Notes under the pieces: model-generated | Databases searched by the model: none | What the model saw: only the letters and a program-made list of their open reading frames with translations | Told to the model about the DNA's origin: nothing | Shown: piece after piece, positions 1-5,533 of the stretch | Position numbering within the stretch: position 1 is the stretch's first letter | Layout: every line of letters starts with the position of its first letter | Assembly: GCA_013041785.1 (NCBI GenBank) | Contig: JABDRK010000322.1 | Coordinates: 1 to 5,533, forward strand | Length of the DNA stretch: 5,533 bases | From: Eudoraea sp. | Lineage (GTDB): Bacteria; Bacteroidota; Bacteroidia; Flavobacteriales; Flavobacteriaceae | Direction: 5' to 3' | Made by a program: the position numbers and the translations under genes

Positions 1-1091
1 GTTTTACCCAGATAAATCCGATAGGCCTCATTTGCCAGTACTTTTTCTATGGCATCTGCGAGGGATGCCACATCTTTGGGGTCAAAAAATTCCCCTGCAT
101 ACCCTTCTTCACGAACGAGGATACTCAAATCCCCAAGGTCTGGAAGCACCGCTGCTTTACCATAGCATCCTGCCTGGTGCAACACACCTGAACTCCCTGT
201 GGTACTGGTGTAGGGAAAAACAGTCACAGCACTGTCTCTGAACAGTCCAGGAACATCTTCTTCGGCAACGTAACCCGTAAATTGCAGCCCTTTCACATGG
301 GCATATTGTTGTTGGATGCCATCCAGATAGCCCGGTGTGTTGGGACTGTCCGTGCCTGCGATTACAATTTCCATGTCCAGATTGGAGCGTTTGCGTATTA
401 ATTCTACCGCCTCAATAAGAATCTCCACCTTCTTGTACGTGCCGAATTTTCCAAAGGCCATGACCTTCATAGGGCCTTCAGGCAATACGTAACTCGGCTC
501 TTCAGGACTTTCAAAAGTTCCGTGCGGAACCAGGGCCACATTTCGTGCTTTGTATTTCTTTTCAAGAATATCTACATACTTACTAATGGTCACTGCCAGA
601 ATATCTGATCGCAGCACCATCTTAGTAAGTGTGGTGCCGATAAAGTTGTAGATTTTCTGAAGCCATTTGTTCGCGGTAATGCCAGCGTTATCCAAATCCA
701 CCTGCTCCATAATATTATGCAGCAGCGATATGGTAGGGATGCCCCTTAAACGGCAATACATGGGTAACATAAGTCCCAAAGCAGCTGGAACTTTTTTATC
801 TCCGAATTTCAGGAACTGCAGGTTAAAGAGAACAGCATCCGGTTTAACGGATTCAAGGGTTCTGGCAATACGGAAAAAATTCCCGTAGCTGTTGAAACTC
901 CAACACTCTTTGACCGTGATTTTACAGCCTTCTTCCTCGAAGTTAAGGTCTTTTTCTCCTTCAGTTCTGTCGGTGATCAGAACAATTTCATCCACTTCGT
1001 CCTGTAGTCTGAAGTGCTTTACTAAATGATATCCATATTCTGTAAGGGTTACCTTACTGGGTGGATATGCGGTTACAATTGCTAATTTCAT
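1..1091 (-). CDS. GT4-like glycosyltransferase, C-terminus cut by window edge
   Basis: I translated this minus-strand frame by hand: 363 uninterrupted codons from ATG at 1091 to the left edge, where it is still open. It starts MKLAIVTAYPPSK, the usual first strand and loop of a GT-B glycosyltransferase. The C-terminal Rossmann domain begins near residue 207 with a GKFGTYKKVEILIEAV segment (214-229), the region that contacts the donor diphosphate in GT4 enzymes. FTGYVAEEDVPGLFRDSAVTVFPY (271-294) and a TGSSGVLHQAGCYGKAAV segment (298-315) follow. The last one aligns with the GT4 EX7E region, but the two glutamates are replaced by T298 and Q306. No signal peptide or membrane span is evident, so it should act at the cytoplasmic membrane face, moving a sugar from a nucleotide-sugar donor to a lipid-linked or glycan acceptor. 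Donor and acceptor cannot be told. Most family members are about 370-400 residues, so little is missing. It has its own promoter region (1120-1196). Confidence 0.9.
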   Translation of the reverse strand, partial: MKLAIVTAYPPSKVTLTEYGYHLVKHFRLQDEVDEIVLITDRTEGEKDLNFEEEGCKITVKECWSFNSYGNFFRIARTLESVKPDAVLFNLQFLKFGDKKVPAALGLMLPMYCRLRGIPTISLLHNIMEQVDLDNAGITANKWLQKIYNFIGTTLTKMVLRSDILAVTISKYVDILEKKYKARNVALVPHGTFESPEEPSYVLPEGPMKVMAFGKFGTYKKVEILIEAVELIRKRSNLDMEIVIAGTDSPNTPGYLDGIQQQYAHVKGLQFTGYVAEEDVPGLFRDSAVTVFPYTSTTGSSGVLHQAGCYGKAAVLPDLGDLSILVREEGYAGEFFDPKDVASLADAIEKVLANEAYRIYLGK

Positions 1092-1119
1092 CAGGTTAAG
1101 ATTTAGGTTAAATAATTAC

Positions 1120-1130
1120 AGTACAAATAT
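1120..1130 (-). promoter_or_regulatory. Putative promoter -7 box of the glycosyltransferase gene
   Basis: On the minus strand this reads ATATTTGTACT, 28 nt before the ATG at 1091. The octamer ending at TTTG is GATATTTG, one mismatch from the Bacteroidota -7 consensus TAnnTTTG. No TTG -33 box lies at the usual 17-23 nt upstream, which would fit a promoter needing an activator. The same 11 bases occur at 2581-2591 before the flippase gene. Confidence 0.6.
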
Positions 1131-1162
1131 CTGGGATTTGCCATGGAATTTCTGGGGATGGA

Positions 1163-1196
1163 AGGTGGATACACAGTTACTGTAGACGAATGGAAC
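1163..1196 (-). promoter_or_regulatory. Conserved upstream element, copy 1 (candidate activator site)
   Basis: On the minus strand this contains GTTCCATTCGTCTACAG (1196 down to 1180), then AA at 1178-1177, then ATCCACCT (1170 down to 1163). The 17-mer is identical to the one at 2641-2657, and the other blocks recur at the same offsets (ATCCAnCT). The 17-mer lies exactly 49 bp upstream of the ATATTTGTACT box in both copies. That places it about 60-76 bp upstream of the likely transcription start, a normal position for an activator binding upstream of RNA polymerase. It is not an obvious palindrome. The cognate regulator is not visible in the window. Confidence 0.65.
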
Positions 1197-1254
1197 CTGC
1201 CTGCCGTTAAGGGTTTGGATCCCTTTCTCTTAGCTTCAGACAGGCAAGGACCAC

Positions 1255-1285
1255 AAAAAAACCGGGACCCTAATGAGGTCCTGGT
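1255..1285 (-). terminator. Intrinsic terminator of the flippase gene
   Basis: The minus-strand RNA reads ACCAGGACC, a 7-nt loop UCAUUAG, then GGUCCCGGU, followed by six more U residues. The stem has 8 pairs with one internal A·C mismatch. It lies 32-62 nt past the flippase stop codon, so it ends that transcript before the glycosyltransferase promoter. The glycosyltransferase is therefore likely a separate transcription unit despite having the same orientation. Confidence 0.85.
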
Positions 1286-1316
1286 CGCACATAAGCCATA
1301 TCCCAAATTACAGCAA

Positions 1317-2549
1317 TTATTGATTGTGACTTATATAGTAAATCCACTGGAAAACCAGGAGGGCTAACATGGCCAATATCTGGACCCCGATAACCAGATT
1401 GAGGCTCGTATGGAAAATCAGGATCAGCACGATTTGTGAAACCCCGAGAAGCGCAGACAGAATAACCGGGGTGTAGCGTTCCAGCGAAAGAAAGTAATAG
1501 GCAAAGATATTGGAGAGGGCAAACAGGGAGGTAGCCAGTGCATAGCGCCACAGCAAGCCTGCAGCAGGCAGGTAGGCTTCCCCGAACATCAGGGAGATAA
1601 TCAGTTCCGGGAAAAGATAGCAGCCGAGGACTATGGCTCCGGAAAAAATCCCGATATAGCTCACATACTTCATCAATACCGGCCTGGTATCCAGTCCCTG
1701 TTTCTTTTTCTGAAGGACATCGGGCAGTAAAAGCATTACGAACATCCAGGCAACAAAGTACACCACACGTCCGATAAGGGCTATGGAAGCATAAAGTCCT
1801 GCCTCCTTAGCTTCGAAAAAATGCTTTACCAGCAGTACATCAGTATTGTTGATGAGGATCTGTGTAAGCTCGTAACCCGCTGTAAGGATCAAAAACGTTC
1901 GGGCCTTTCCCCAGACCTCCGGATCCAGATTTACTATGGATGAGGGCGCATAATCCTTCTTCCTTATTGGGATCAATCCAAATAAGAAAGATAAAATAAT
2001 ACCCACTGCGACGATAAGGACAGGATTCCAGGGCAGGATAAGAAGCAACAACAGGGTAATGAGCAGCCGGCTCCACATTTCTGTTTGATAGGTGATAGAA
2101 AGTGACCCAAATTGCTGTCGCCCCTGCAGGAATCCACGGTTTACACACATGGCAAAATATATGGGTATCCCGAAACCAAAGATGAAAAACATCCCTGATG
2201 ATGAGGTTTTAAACAGCTGTTGCATATAATCAGACAGCATCAGGATCAGACTTCCTCCCCCGACTCCGAGTAAGAGTGAAAGTTTCATCATCTTCCTCAG
2301 AAATGCCTTTCGCTCCAAACCAGATAAGACTACGGTAAACTTGGTTGTGGCAATCTGAAAGGTCATCCCTATAAAGGATACCATTAGAAGCATGGTTACC
2401 AGCAAAGCGGCTTCCGCGAAAACTTCAGGGCCAAGAAATCTTCCCAACAACAGATTGTAGAGGTAATTTCCGGCATTAACCAGCATTACGCTTCCCATAA
2501 ACAATTGTTCAGGGGCTATTTTTTTAAGTGATATTCGAGATACAGTCAT
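1317..2549 (-). CDS. Wzx/PST-type polysaccharide flippase (MOP superfamily)
   Basis: This 410-residue protein is almost wholly hydrophobic, with about 12 predicted membrane helices near residues 15-37, 45-66, 87-107, 119-137, 160-174, 177-195, 217-236, 250-275, 296-316, 330-353, 362-380 and 386-406. The layout of two six-helix halves, the NAGNYLYNLLLGRFLGPEVFA opening (25-45) and the NNTDVLLVKHFFEAKEAGLYAS stretch (234-255) are typical of PST/Wzx transporters. These flip undecaprenyl-linked oligosaccharides across the inner membrane. The length is at the short end for the family. Similar flavobacterial proteins are often labelled 'sugar isomerase', which is unlikely to be right. The ATG at 2549 is preceded by ATC triplets and the CTTAACCT leader, with no Shine-Dalgarno. 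Its neighbours, a glycosyltransferase downstream and a divergent TPR-barrel protein, support a polysaccharide role. Substrate is unknown. Confidence 0.88.
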   Translation of the reverse strand: MTVSRISLKKIAPEQLFMGSVMLVNAGNYLYNLLLGRFLGPEVFAEAALLVTMLLMVSFIGMTFQIATTKFTVVLSGLERKAFLRKMMKLSLLLGVGGGSLILMLSDYMQQLFKTSSSGMFFIFGFGIPIYFAMCVNRGFLQGRQQFGSLSITYQTEMWSRLLITLLLLLILPWNPVLIVAVGIILSFLFGLIPIRKKDYAPSSIVNLDPEVWGKARTFLILTAGYELTQILINNTDVLLVKHFFEAKEAGLYASIALIGRVVYFVAWMFVMLLLPDVLQKKKQGLDTRPVLMKYVSYIGIFSGAIVLGCYLFPELIISLMFGEAYLPAAGLLWRYALATSLFALSNIFAYYFLSLERYTPVILSALLGVSQIVLILIFHTSLNLVIGVQILAMLALLVFQWIYYISHNQ

Positions 2550-2580
2550 GATGATAAGGTTAAGTTTTGCATCAATTTTG

Positions 2581-2591
2581 AGTACAAATAT
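2581..2591 (-). promoter_or_regulatory. Putative promoter -7 box of the flippase gene
   Basis: The minus strand reads ATATTTGTACT, identical to the box before the glycosyltransferase gene, 31 nt before the ATG at 2549. The octamer CATATTTG is one mismatch from TAnnTTTG. A TTTTG lies 15 nt upstream of that octamer, slightly closer than the usual -33 spacing, so the -33 box is at best weak. Confidence 0.6.
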
Positions 2592-2623
2592 GTTGAGATC
2601 TGACGCTCAAAAGTTGGGGGCAT

Positions 2624-2657
2624 AGATGGATTGCGGATTGCTGTAGACGAATGGAAC
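2624..2657 (-). promoter_or_regulatory. Conserved upstream element, copy 2 (candidate activator site)
   Basis: GTTCCATTCGTCTACAG (minus strand, 2657 down to 2641) matches copy 1 in all 17 bases. It is followed at the same offsets by AA and ATCCATCT (2631 down to 2624). The gap to the ATATTTGTACT box is again exactly 49 bp. This copy lies between divergent genes, 92 bp from the flippase start and 107 bp from the TPR-barrel start, so one site could serve both. Bases outside the three blocks diverge freely, which argues for constraint rather than a recent duplication. Confidence 0.65.
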
Positions 2658-2689
2658 ATATCGTACTTCCGGGGTGGATAAAGGCATCT

Positions 2690-2697
2690 TAACTTTA
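2690..2697 (+). promoter_or_regulatory. Possible -7 box of the TPR-barrel gene
   Basis: TAACTTTA is one mismatch from the Bacteroidota -7 consensus TAnnTTTG and lies 66 nt before the ATG at 2764. No TTG box occurs 17-23 nt upstream. It is the best candidate I see in the plus-strand leader, but octamers this close to consensus are common by chance. Confidence 0.3.
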
Positions 2698-2715
2698 TCC
2701 TACCAAAAAAATAGT

Positions 2716-2760
2716 ATGAAAAGCGAGGGATTAACAGCCCTGTTTTTCCCAAAATCTTAA
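2716..2760 (+). CDS. Possible 14-codon leader ORF before the TPR-barrel gene
   Basis: ATG at 2716 opens a 14-residue frame, MKSEGLTALFFPKS, ending with TAA at 2758-2760, just 3 nt before the main ATG. A run of seven A residues (2704-2710) precedes it, which suits Bacteroidota translation initiation. The short gap would permit termination-reinitiation coupling. The frame also spans a small hairpin, AGGG (2726-2729) with CCCT (2738-2741), followed by G and five T, resembling a weak attenuator. Nothing in the peptide is recognisable, and an ORF this short can arise by chance. Confidence 0.2.
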   Translation: MKSEGLTALFFPKS

Positions 2761-2763
2761 CCT

Positions 2764-4824
2764 ATGAAAACTAAATTAATTGTTATCGCATTATGCCTGG
2801 CAGGTCTGTTCGCCTTCGGACAGGGTCCTATGGATCCAGGATTCAGAATGTTGGAAACCGGGGACTTTGAAAGAGCAGAAATCTTTTTTGATTCCTACCT
2901 GGAGAAAGAGCCGAAAAATAAAACTGCCCTTATTTGTTATGGCAGGGCTGTTGGACTTAATGGGAAACCCCAAAATGCCAGTACGCTCTTTGAATCCTTG
3001 CTGGAGGAATATCCCAGAGATCTGGAAATCCAATTGAACCTTTATGAATCTTATCTGTGGAAGGAAGAGTTTGAAAAAGCTAAAGGGCATTACCAGGAAT
3101 TGGTAGCCGAGAATCCCAATAATTTTTCAGCCTTACTCGGCTTTGCAAATACTCTTAGTAATCTCAAGCAATTTGAGGAAGCTCTTAATTATATCAACAA
3201 AGCACTACAGCTTCAGCCCGAAAACAGTAGTGCCCGGACTTCGAGGAAATACATGAAGCTAGGCTTGGCAAATCAACTGGCCACAGAAAAGAAATACCAG
3301 GAAGGGATTTCGCTTTTGAAAGAAATCTTTACTGATTACCCGGAAGACCGCGAAGTATTGCTGAGCCTTGCCAACCTGAATATACAGGCCGGAGCGCTTG
3401 AAGAGGCAAAAAAATCGTACCAGCGGATGGCCAGATCCACTCGCGATTCCGTTATCGCACTGGCAGGTATTGCCCTGGTAGAACACCTGGATGAAGAGGA
3501 TAAAGCAGCACTGGAAACAGCACTTCGGGCAAAAGATATGGCTGCCGCTTTTGAGGGTGAGCCTGAATTCCAACAGGCCTGGGAACGATACGTACAGGCA
3601 CTTATTTGGAACAGGCAGTTTAAAATGGCAAATAATGAAATAGACCGTATTGCTGCCGTACACCCTAACGATAATTGGTTGTTGGCCCTAAAAGCAACCC
3701 TGGGTATGTATACCGGTGATTTTGACAAAAGCTTGTCGAGCTATACCCGTATCCTGGAAAAGGATAGTCGCTCCTTTGATGGTAATCTCGGAAAAGCGAA
3801 TGCCTTATTCGCCAAAGGAGAATATAAAATGGCTTACCAGGCGGCATACCGCACACTTGATGTTTTTCCAAATCAAAAGGATGCTGAAGCTTTCCTTGAA
3901 AAGTTAAACCGCAAGTTTCGCCCGGTTGTAACCCAAAAAGGGGGCCACAGCTTTGATAACGGAAATAACAGTGCATTCTTTCAGGGAACCTCAATAACAA
4001 TCCCGGTGTCCACCAGATTGAGCGGGACCGTTTCCCATCAGTATCGCACAACGGAGAATACAGTTAATGGTGACGAGGCTATATCCAATCTGTTTTTTGG
4101 TGGACTGGATTATCAGATTCTACCGGGAATGCTCCTGAAAACAAACCTGGGAATCAACCAAAGTCGATTTGCCGAAACCTCTTATACCTTGCCCATAACA
4201 GAGGTAAAGCTGCAGTTAAAGCCCATAAAATTGCAAAACCTGGAACTGGGTTACCGGAGAGAAGTACAAAATTTCAACGCGGAACTTATTTCCAGAGAAA
4301 TAGTTATGAACCATTATGGTTTAAACTACAACCTGGGCACAAACATAAATTTAGGATGGTTTACCCAGTTAATGCATACTGCGCAAACCGACGGGAACAA
4401 CAGGAATCTGTTATTCAGCTCCCTCTATTATTCAGTATTTAAAAAGCCTGCACTCAAATTGGGGCTTAATTACCAATACCTCAGTTTTAGTGAGCAGTTG
4501 CCTGAGATCTATTTTAGTCCGGAATCCTTTCACGCTTATGAATTGTTCGCAGATTCCCGGGGTACACTAGGTGGAAAACTACAGTATGTTTTGGGTGCGG
4601 CCAGTGGGTTCCAAAAAGTAGAAGACGGGGATTTCAGCCCGATCTTCAGGGCAGAACTAAACCTGAACCACCAGATTTCAAAACGTCTGGACCTTGGAGT
4701 TTACGGTAAATATTCCAATATAGCATCTGCCACTGCCACCGGATTTGAATTTACCGAACTGGGCATAACCCTTCAATGGGCCGTTACCAAAGTACCTTTA
4801 TTCCATAAGAGACTCAAGCCGTAA
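2764..4824 (+). CDS. Secreted TPR protein with C-terminal outer-membrane beta-barrel
   Basis: This 686-residue protein opens with a Sec signal peptide, MKTKLIVIALCLAGLFAFGQ, probably cleaved near residues 19-20. Residues about 22-383 are helical, with roughly nine TPR-like units (for example FEKAKGHYQELVAENPNNFSALLGFA and FEEALNYINKALQLQPENSSA); the stretch near 240-280 is divergent. From about residue 387 the character changes to alternating amphipathic strands rich in Y, N, L and G. I count about 16 strands, ending with GFEFTELGITLQWA and a short basic tail. YFSPESF (583-589) resembles the YFSPQ.Y motif of the BcsC C-terminal and YaiO barrels. A periplasmic TPR scaffold joined to a 16-strand barrel is the plan of BcsC, PgaA and PelB, which export polysaccharide across the outer membrane. 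That role here is inference, supported by the divergent flippase and nearby glycosyltransferase. CTTAACCT abuts the ATG. Confidence 0.85.
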   Translation: MKTKLIVIALCLAGLFAFGQGPMDPGFRMLETGDFERAEIFFDSYLEKEPKNKTALICYGRAVGLNGKPQNASTLFESLLEEYPRDLEIQLNLYESYLWKEEFEKAKGHYQELVAENPNNFSALLGFANTLSNLKQFEEALNYINKALQLQPENSSARTSRKYMKLGLANQLATEKKYQEGISLLKEIFTDYPEDREVLLSLANLNIQAGALEEAKKSYQRMARSTRDSVIALAGIALVEHLDEEDKAALETALRAKDMAAAFEGEPEFQQAWERYVQALIWNRQFKMANNEIDRIAAVHPNDNWLLALKATLGMYTGDFDKSLSSYTRILEKDSRSFDGNLGKANALFAKGEYKMAYQAAYRTLDVFPNQKDAEAFLEKLNRKFRPVVTQKGGHSFDNGNNSAFFQGTSITIPVSTRLSGTVSHQYRTTENTVNGDEAISNLFFGGLDYQILPGMLLKTNLGINQSRFAETSYTLPITEVKLQLKPIKLQNLELGYRREVQNFNAELISREIVMNHYGLNYNLGTNINLGWFTQLMHTAQTDGNNRNLLFSSLYYSVFKKPALKLGLNYQYLSFSEQLPEIYFSPESFHAYELFADSRGTLGGKLQYVLGAASGFQKVEDGDFSPIFRAELNLNHQISKRLDLGVYGKYSNIASATATGFEFTELGITLQWAVTKVPLFHKRLKP

Positions 4825-4844
4825 GGGGGCCCGGGCACCATTCC

Positions 4845-4865
4845 CCCCACCCGTAGCTGGTGGGG
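4845..4865 (+). terminator. GC-rich hairpin in the convergent gap, possible terminator
   Basis: CCCCACC (4845-4851), a 7-nt loop, and GGTGGGG (4859-4865) form a perfect 7-bp stem 20 nt past the TPR-barrel stop. It is followed by TTGTT, a weak T tract. The gap between the convergent stop codons is only 45 bp. GGGGG (4825-4829) could instead pair with the C run at 4843-4848, giving a competing fold. On the minus strand the same hairpin would lie just past the GNAT stop codon but lacks a T tract, so termination that way is less certain. Confidence 0.5.
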
Positions 4866-4869
4866 TTGT

Positions 4870-5295
4870 TCAGGGAAAAAGTATGTATTGGTAACTGTTC
4901 TTTCTTATAAATCCACAAGCTTCGTAGAGTTGGTGTGCGGCTGTTCTGTGGGCCCCGGTATAAAGCAAGAGCTGATTCAGGTCAAGTTCCCTGCCCAATC
5001 GTATCAGTTCCTCAGTCAGTATTCTTGCCACCCCTTTCCTCCTGTGTTTGTGATCAACAACCACATCTTCAATCCAACCTTTCTTGCCGGAAAGGACCTG
5101 GTAAATAGCTAAACTTGCGATCCCAAGGACCTCATCTCCTTCCAAAGCACATAAGATATAGAGGTTGTTAGCATCGGTGATGGTTTCAGACAGTCCACGG
5201 GGTTTCAGCTCGGGATTGAGTTGCTTCAACAGTACGGAGGTTCTGTGCTCCAGTTCAGGAGTAATATCCCCCTCCTGTAAGATCCTAAGTTCCAT
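4870..5295 (-). CDS. GNAT-family N-acetyltransferase
   Basis: This 141-residue single-domain protein has the usual size and order of GNAT motifs. The beta4-alpha3 core, IEDVVVDHKHRRKGVARILTEELI (75-98), carries the acetyl-CoA pyrophosphate loop R-R-K-G-V-A (85-90), matching the Q/R-x-x-G-x-G/A signature. Motif B, LYTGAHRTAAHQLYEACGF (111-129), has Y124 at the position that often acts as general acid and ends in the common CGF. It should transfer an acetyl group from acetyl-CoA to an amine; the acceptor cannot be read from sequence and could be a small molecule or protein N-terminus. It is cytoplasmic, with no signal peptide. It is convergent with the TPR-barrel gene and lies 90 bp downstream of the LytTR gene, with a promoter candidate of its own. 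I see no link to polysaccharide synthesis. Confidence 0.9.
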   Translation of the reverse strand: MELRILQEGDITPELEHRTSVLLKQLNPELKPRGLSETITDANNLYILCALEGDEVLGIASLAIYQVLSGKKGWIEDVVVDHKHRRKGVARILTEELIRLGRELDLNQLLLYTGAHRTAAHQLYEACGFIRKNSYQYILFP

Positions 5296-5312
5296 AAATA
5301 GTTCTCTTTCCC

Positions 5313-5341
5313 CGAAGATATGGAGAAAAGAAAAGTGGCAA
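5313..5341 (-). promoter_or_regulatory. Putative promoter of the GNAT gene
   Basis: On the minus strand TTG (5341-5339) is followed after 18 nt by TATCTTCG (5320-5313). This matches the Bacteroidota pattern TTG, 17-23 nt, TAnnTTTG with one mismatch. The -7 box lies 17 nt before the ATG at 5295, giving a very short leader. It would let the GNAT gene be transcribed separately from the LytTR gene upstream. Confidence 0.45.
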
Positions 5342-5385
5342 TCAGTATAAACGTGTAGGCCAGTGCCTAAAAGTGGTGGACTAGG

Positions 5386-5533
5386 TTAAAGGAGGTTTAA
5401 GCGCCGCATCAATTCAGGTCGGTTAGATCGACTAATTGGAATCACGTTTTTCTCGATCAGGACGCTGTTATCTTCAATATCGATGATCTTGGTAAAATTG
5501 ATGATGTAAGAACGGTGAATTTGCAGAAAACGC
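5386..5533 (-). CDS. LytTR DNA-binding domain protein, C-terminal fragment
   Basis: I read this frame by hand from the right edge to a TAA at 5388-5386: 49 codons, the N-terminal part lying outside the window. The translation RFLQIHRSYIINFTKI, then IDIEDNSVLIEKNVIPISRSNRPELMRRLNLL, matches the second half of the LytTR domain. It has the R-I/V-H-R-S-Y-I-V-N segment, the I-P-I-S-R-S strand and the closing helix. LytTR domains bind DNA and in Bacteroidota usually form the output of two-component response regulators, or are tied to membrane proteins; which type this is cannot be told. It precedes the GNAT gene in the same orientation at 90 bp. Confidence 0.88.
   Translation of the reverse strand, partial: RFLQIHRSYIINFTKIIDIEDNSVLIEKNVIPISRSNRPELMRRLNLL

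Noticed and set aside
1172..1180. ACAGTTACT as a LytTR binding half-site
   Set aside because: It fits the published half-site pattern at 8 of 9 positions, but there is no second repeat at proper spacing and it is not conserved in the second promoter, so it gives no link to the LytTR gene at the right end.
1198..1246. Nested inverted repeats (TGCCTG/CAGGCA enclosing AAGGG/CCCTT)
   Set aside because: Stems of 5-6 bp with long loops, between the terminator and the upstream element, with no counterpart in the other promoter; likely chance.
1103..1367. Two ORFs of 67 and 74 codons on opposite strands in the first intergenic region
   Set aside because: They overlap each other, the terminator, the conserved element and the promoter, and have no protein-like character.
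1317..2549. Annotation as a sugar isomerase
   Set aside because: The translation is a 12-helix membrane protein with PST/Wzx features and no isomerase motif.
2546..2752. 68-codon minus-strand ORF overlapping the flippase start by 4 nt
   Set aside because: It covers the promoter box and upstream element of the flippase and has no recognisable protein features; the overlap looks accidental.
2785..2796. Lipobox (IALC) suggesting the TPR-barrel protein is a lipoprotein
   Set aside because: Leucine at the -1 position is wrong for a lipobox and the cysteine at residue 11 lies inside the hydrophobic core of an ordinary signal peptide.
3259..4051. Antisense ORFs of 128-134 codons inside the TPR-barrel gene
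   Set aside because: Cysteine-rich, low-complexity translations opposite a well-supported coding frame; typical shadows.
1..5533. CRISPR arrays, tRNA or rRNA genes, insertion sequences
   Set aside because: No repeat-spacer pattern, cloverleaf, transposase fragment or terminal inverted repeats were seen.

Overview
The window looks like chromosomal DNA of a marine-type member of the Bacteroidota, probably Flavobacteriaceae. The evidence is A-rich, Shine-Dalgarno-poor leaders, promoter-like boxes resembling the Bacteroidota -7 consensus (TAnnTTTG), moderate GC, and protein styles typical of the group. These include a signal peptide ending in FGQ, a flippase of the kind often mislabelled 'sugar isomerase' in flavobacterial genomes, and a LytTR regulator. 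Genus cannot be decided from the sequence.

Layout. Positions 1-1091 (minus) hold most of a GT4-like glycosyltransferase whose C-terminus runs off the left edge. Positions 1092-1316 are an intergenic control region containing that gene's promoter, an upstream conserved element, and a clear intrinsic terminator for the next gene. Positions 1317-2549 (minus) encode a 12-helix Wzx/PST-type polysaccharide flippase. Positions 2550-2763 are a divergent control region. Positions 2764-4824 (plus) encode a 686-residue secreted protein: about nine TPR-like repeats followed by a predicted 16-strand outer-membrane beta-barrel with a BcsC/YaiO-like YFSP motif. A hairpin sits in the short convergent gap. 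Positions 4870-5295 (minus) encode a small GNAT acetyltransferase. Positions 5386-5533 (minus) are the last 49 codons of a LytTR DNA-binding protein.

How the genes may work together. The glycosyltransferase, flippase and TPR-barrel protein read as part of a surface or exopolysaccharide locus: sugar transfer in the cytoplasm, flipping across the inner membrane, and passage through or past the outer membrane. The GNAT and LytTR genes appear to be unrelated flanking genes.

The most interesting signal is regulatory. The glycosyltransferase and the flippase, although separated by a terminator, have matching upstream regions. Each has an identical 17-bp element exactly 49 bp from an identical 11-bp promoter box, with a third conserved block (AGnTGGAT) at the same relative position between them. 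This suggests a dedicated activator or regulon motif for polysaccharide genes. The same element lies between the flippase and the divergent TPR-barrel gene, so it could control both. An 8-nt leader motif, CTTAACCT, also precedes all three start codons.
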